A stretch of 15,910 nt of DNA from JBCBSK01 sp039819185 (GTDB lineage: Bacteria; Pseudomonadota; Alphaproteobacteria; Rhizobiales; Tepidamorphaceae). Under the pieces are notes generated by a model, which was given only the letters and a program-made list of their open reading frames with translations, was not told the DNA's origin and did not search any database. The stretch covers positions 1-15,910 of the forward strand of contig JBCBSK010000084.1 in NCBI GenBank assembly GCA_039819185.1, in the 5' to 3' direction. Positions 14,776 through 15,910 of the stretch are shown here, piece by piece (positions within the stretch are counted from its first letter, which is position 1; each line of letters starts with the position of its first letter). The translations under genes and the position numbers were made by a program.

Positions 14776-15910
14776 GTGACCTCCGAAAACGTCGTCATCG
14801 TCGAATCGCCCGCCAAGGCGAAGACCATCAACAAATATCTCGGCCCTACCTATGAGGTGCTGGCGTCCTACGGTCATGTCCGGGATCTACCGCCAAAGGA
14901 TGGCTCTGTCCGGCCCGACGAAGATTTCGCGATGTCCTGGGATGTTGACAGCAAGTCGGCAAAGCGCCTCAAGGACATCGCAACCGCGGTCAAGGGGGCC
15001 GACCGGCTTATTCTCGCCACCGACCCCGATCGCGAAGGCGAGGCAATTTCCTGGCATGTCCTCGAAGTTCTGAGAAAAAAAGGCGCTCTCAAGGGCAAAG
15101 ACGTTCGCCGCGTCGTCTTCAACGCCATCACGAAGTCGTCGGTTCTCGACGCCATGGCCAATCCGCGTGAAATCGATGCGCCTTTGGTCGAGGCCTATCT
15201 GGCCCGCCGTGCGCTCGACTATCTTGTCGGCTTTACCTTGTCGCCGGTTTTGTGGCGCAAGCTGCCCGGCGCACGGTCAGCGGGTCGGGTGCAATCCGTC
15301 GCGCTGAGGATCGTCTGCGACCGTGAGGCCGAGATCGAAGCGTTCGTGCCGCAGGAATACTGGTCCATCATCGCACATCTTACGACACGTTATGGCGCAG
15401 AGATCGAGTTCCGCCTGGTTCGTGCAGATGCCGATAAGCTTGATCGGCTGAGTATTTCGTCCGAAGAGCAGGCCAGAGCGCTAACGGCGCGGTTGGAAAC
15501 GGCCAGCTTCGCAGTCGACGGCGTCGAGACGAAGCCGGTCAAGCGCAACCCACCGCCGCCTTTCACCACTTCGACGCTGCAACAGGAAGCCTCGCGCAAA
15601 CTCGGCTTTTCCTCATCACGAACGATGCAGACCGCCCAGAAGCTCTATGAAGGCGTGACAATCGGCGGCGAAACGCAGGGCCTGATTACCTATATGCGGA
15701 CCGACGGCGTGCAAATGGCCGACGAAGCGATTGCATCCGCCCGCGAGGTTATCGCTGATGTCCATGGCGCACGCTATGTCCCGGATCGGCCACGTGTTTA
15801 TAAGACCAAGGCGAAGAACGCCCAGGAAGCGCATGAAGCAATCAGGCCAACGGATCTGGCACGCAGCCCGGATCAGCTGCCCGGCTCCATTGATGCGGAC
15901 CAGGCCAAGC
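14776..15910 (+). CDS. topA: DNA topoisomerase I, C-terminus cut by window edge
   Basis: The first 378 codons of a type IA topoisomerase, which relaxes negative supercoils by cutting one strand. The TOPRIM domain has the general-base glutamate E10 in VVIVESPAKAKTI (6-18) and the metal-binding DPDREGE (83-89). Then come ARRALDYLVGF (143-153), LPGARSAGRVQSVALR (163-178), PPFTTSTLQQEASRKLGFS (261-279), the catalytic tyrosine Y306 in GLITYMRTDG (302-311), and NAQEAHEAIRPTD (348-360). Bacterial TopA is usually over 800 aa, so more than half lies beyond the window. The start is GTG 14776, giving MTSENVVIVESPAK at the usual distance from the TOPRIM motif; no strong ribosome site precedes it. No frame break is visible. 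Confidence 0.97.
   Translation, partial: MTSENVVIVESPAKAKTINKYLGPTYEVLASYGHVRDLPPKDGSVRPDEDFAMSWDVDSKSAKRLKDIATAVKGADRLILATDPDREGEAISWHVLEVLRKKGALKGKDVRRVVFNAITKSSVLDAMANPREIDAPLVEAYLARRALDYLVGFTLSPVLWRKLPGARSAGRVQSVALRIVCDREAEIEAFVPQEYWSIIAHLTTRYGAEIEFRLVRADADKLDRLSISSEEQARALTARLETASFAVDGVETKPVKRNPPPPFTTSTLQQEASRKLGFSSSRTMQTAQKLYEGVTIGGETQGLITYMRTDGVQMADEAIASAREVIADVHGARYVPDRPRVYKTKAKNAQEAHEAIRPTDLARSPDQLPGSIDADQAK

Noticed and set aside
1..15910. CRISPR array, tRNA/rRNA gene, transposase, integrase, toxin-antitoxin or phage genes
   Set aside because: Looked for on both strands and not seen; the window is ordinary chromosomal backbone apart from the gat-operon insertion.

Overview
The window looks like chromosomal DNA from an alphaproteobacterium. 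It is GC-rich by eye, densely coding and free of mobile elements. The gene order ruvX-pyrB-pyrC'-plsY-dprA-topA, with gatC-gatA nearby, is the arrangement known from Rhizobiales-type genomes. The PyrB, PyrC' and GatCAB proteins also read as alphaproteobacterial. A BtaA-type betaine-lipid enzyme and a DmdA-like (dimethylsulfoniopropionate demethylase family) protein suggest a marine or saline lifestyle, but that is inference.

Left block (1-6945, minus strand). Transcription runs right to left through gatC, gatA, a Cys/Met-metabolism PLP enzyme, a DmdA-like GcvT-fold protein, a GFA-family zinc protein, gatB and then btaA, which runs off the left edge. Spacings from gatC to gatB are very tight (overlaps or gaps of 2 to 31 nt), so this looks like one operon. 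In it, three sulphur/one-carbon genes sit between gatA and gatB. GatCAB makes Gln-tRNA(Gln) and/or Asn-tRNA(Asn) by transamidation. BtaA starts betaine-lipid synthesis from SAM and diacylglycerol.

Middle (6946-9519). A divergent promoter region separates gatC from a rightward, exported YHS-domain protein that ends in a strong intrinsic terminator (7727-7761). Facing it on the minus strand is an exported or membrane-anchored SEL1-repeat protein with an unrecognised N-terminal half.

Right block (9520-15910, mainly plus strand). ruvX (pre-16S rRNA nuclease), pyrB (aspartate carbamoyltransferase), a catalytically dead dihydroorotase homologue (PyrC'), plsY (glycerol-3-phosphate acyltransferase), dprA (DNA-processing protein) and topA (topoisomerase I, cut by the window end). 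plsY and dprA overlap by an ATGA. A small minus-strand ORF of unknown function lies between dprA and topA.

The most interesting points are the three-gene sulphur/C1 cassette inside the gatCAB operon, the pseudo-dihydroorotase lacking nearly all metal ligands, and a hairpin-rich, repeat-like leader in front of pyrB. I did not see any defence system, CRISPR array, prophage, insertion sequence or RNA gene.
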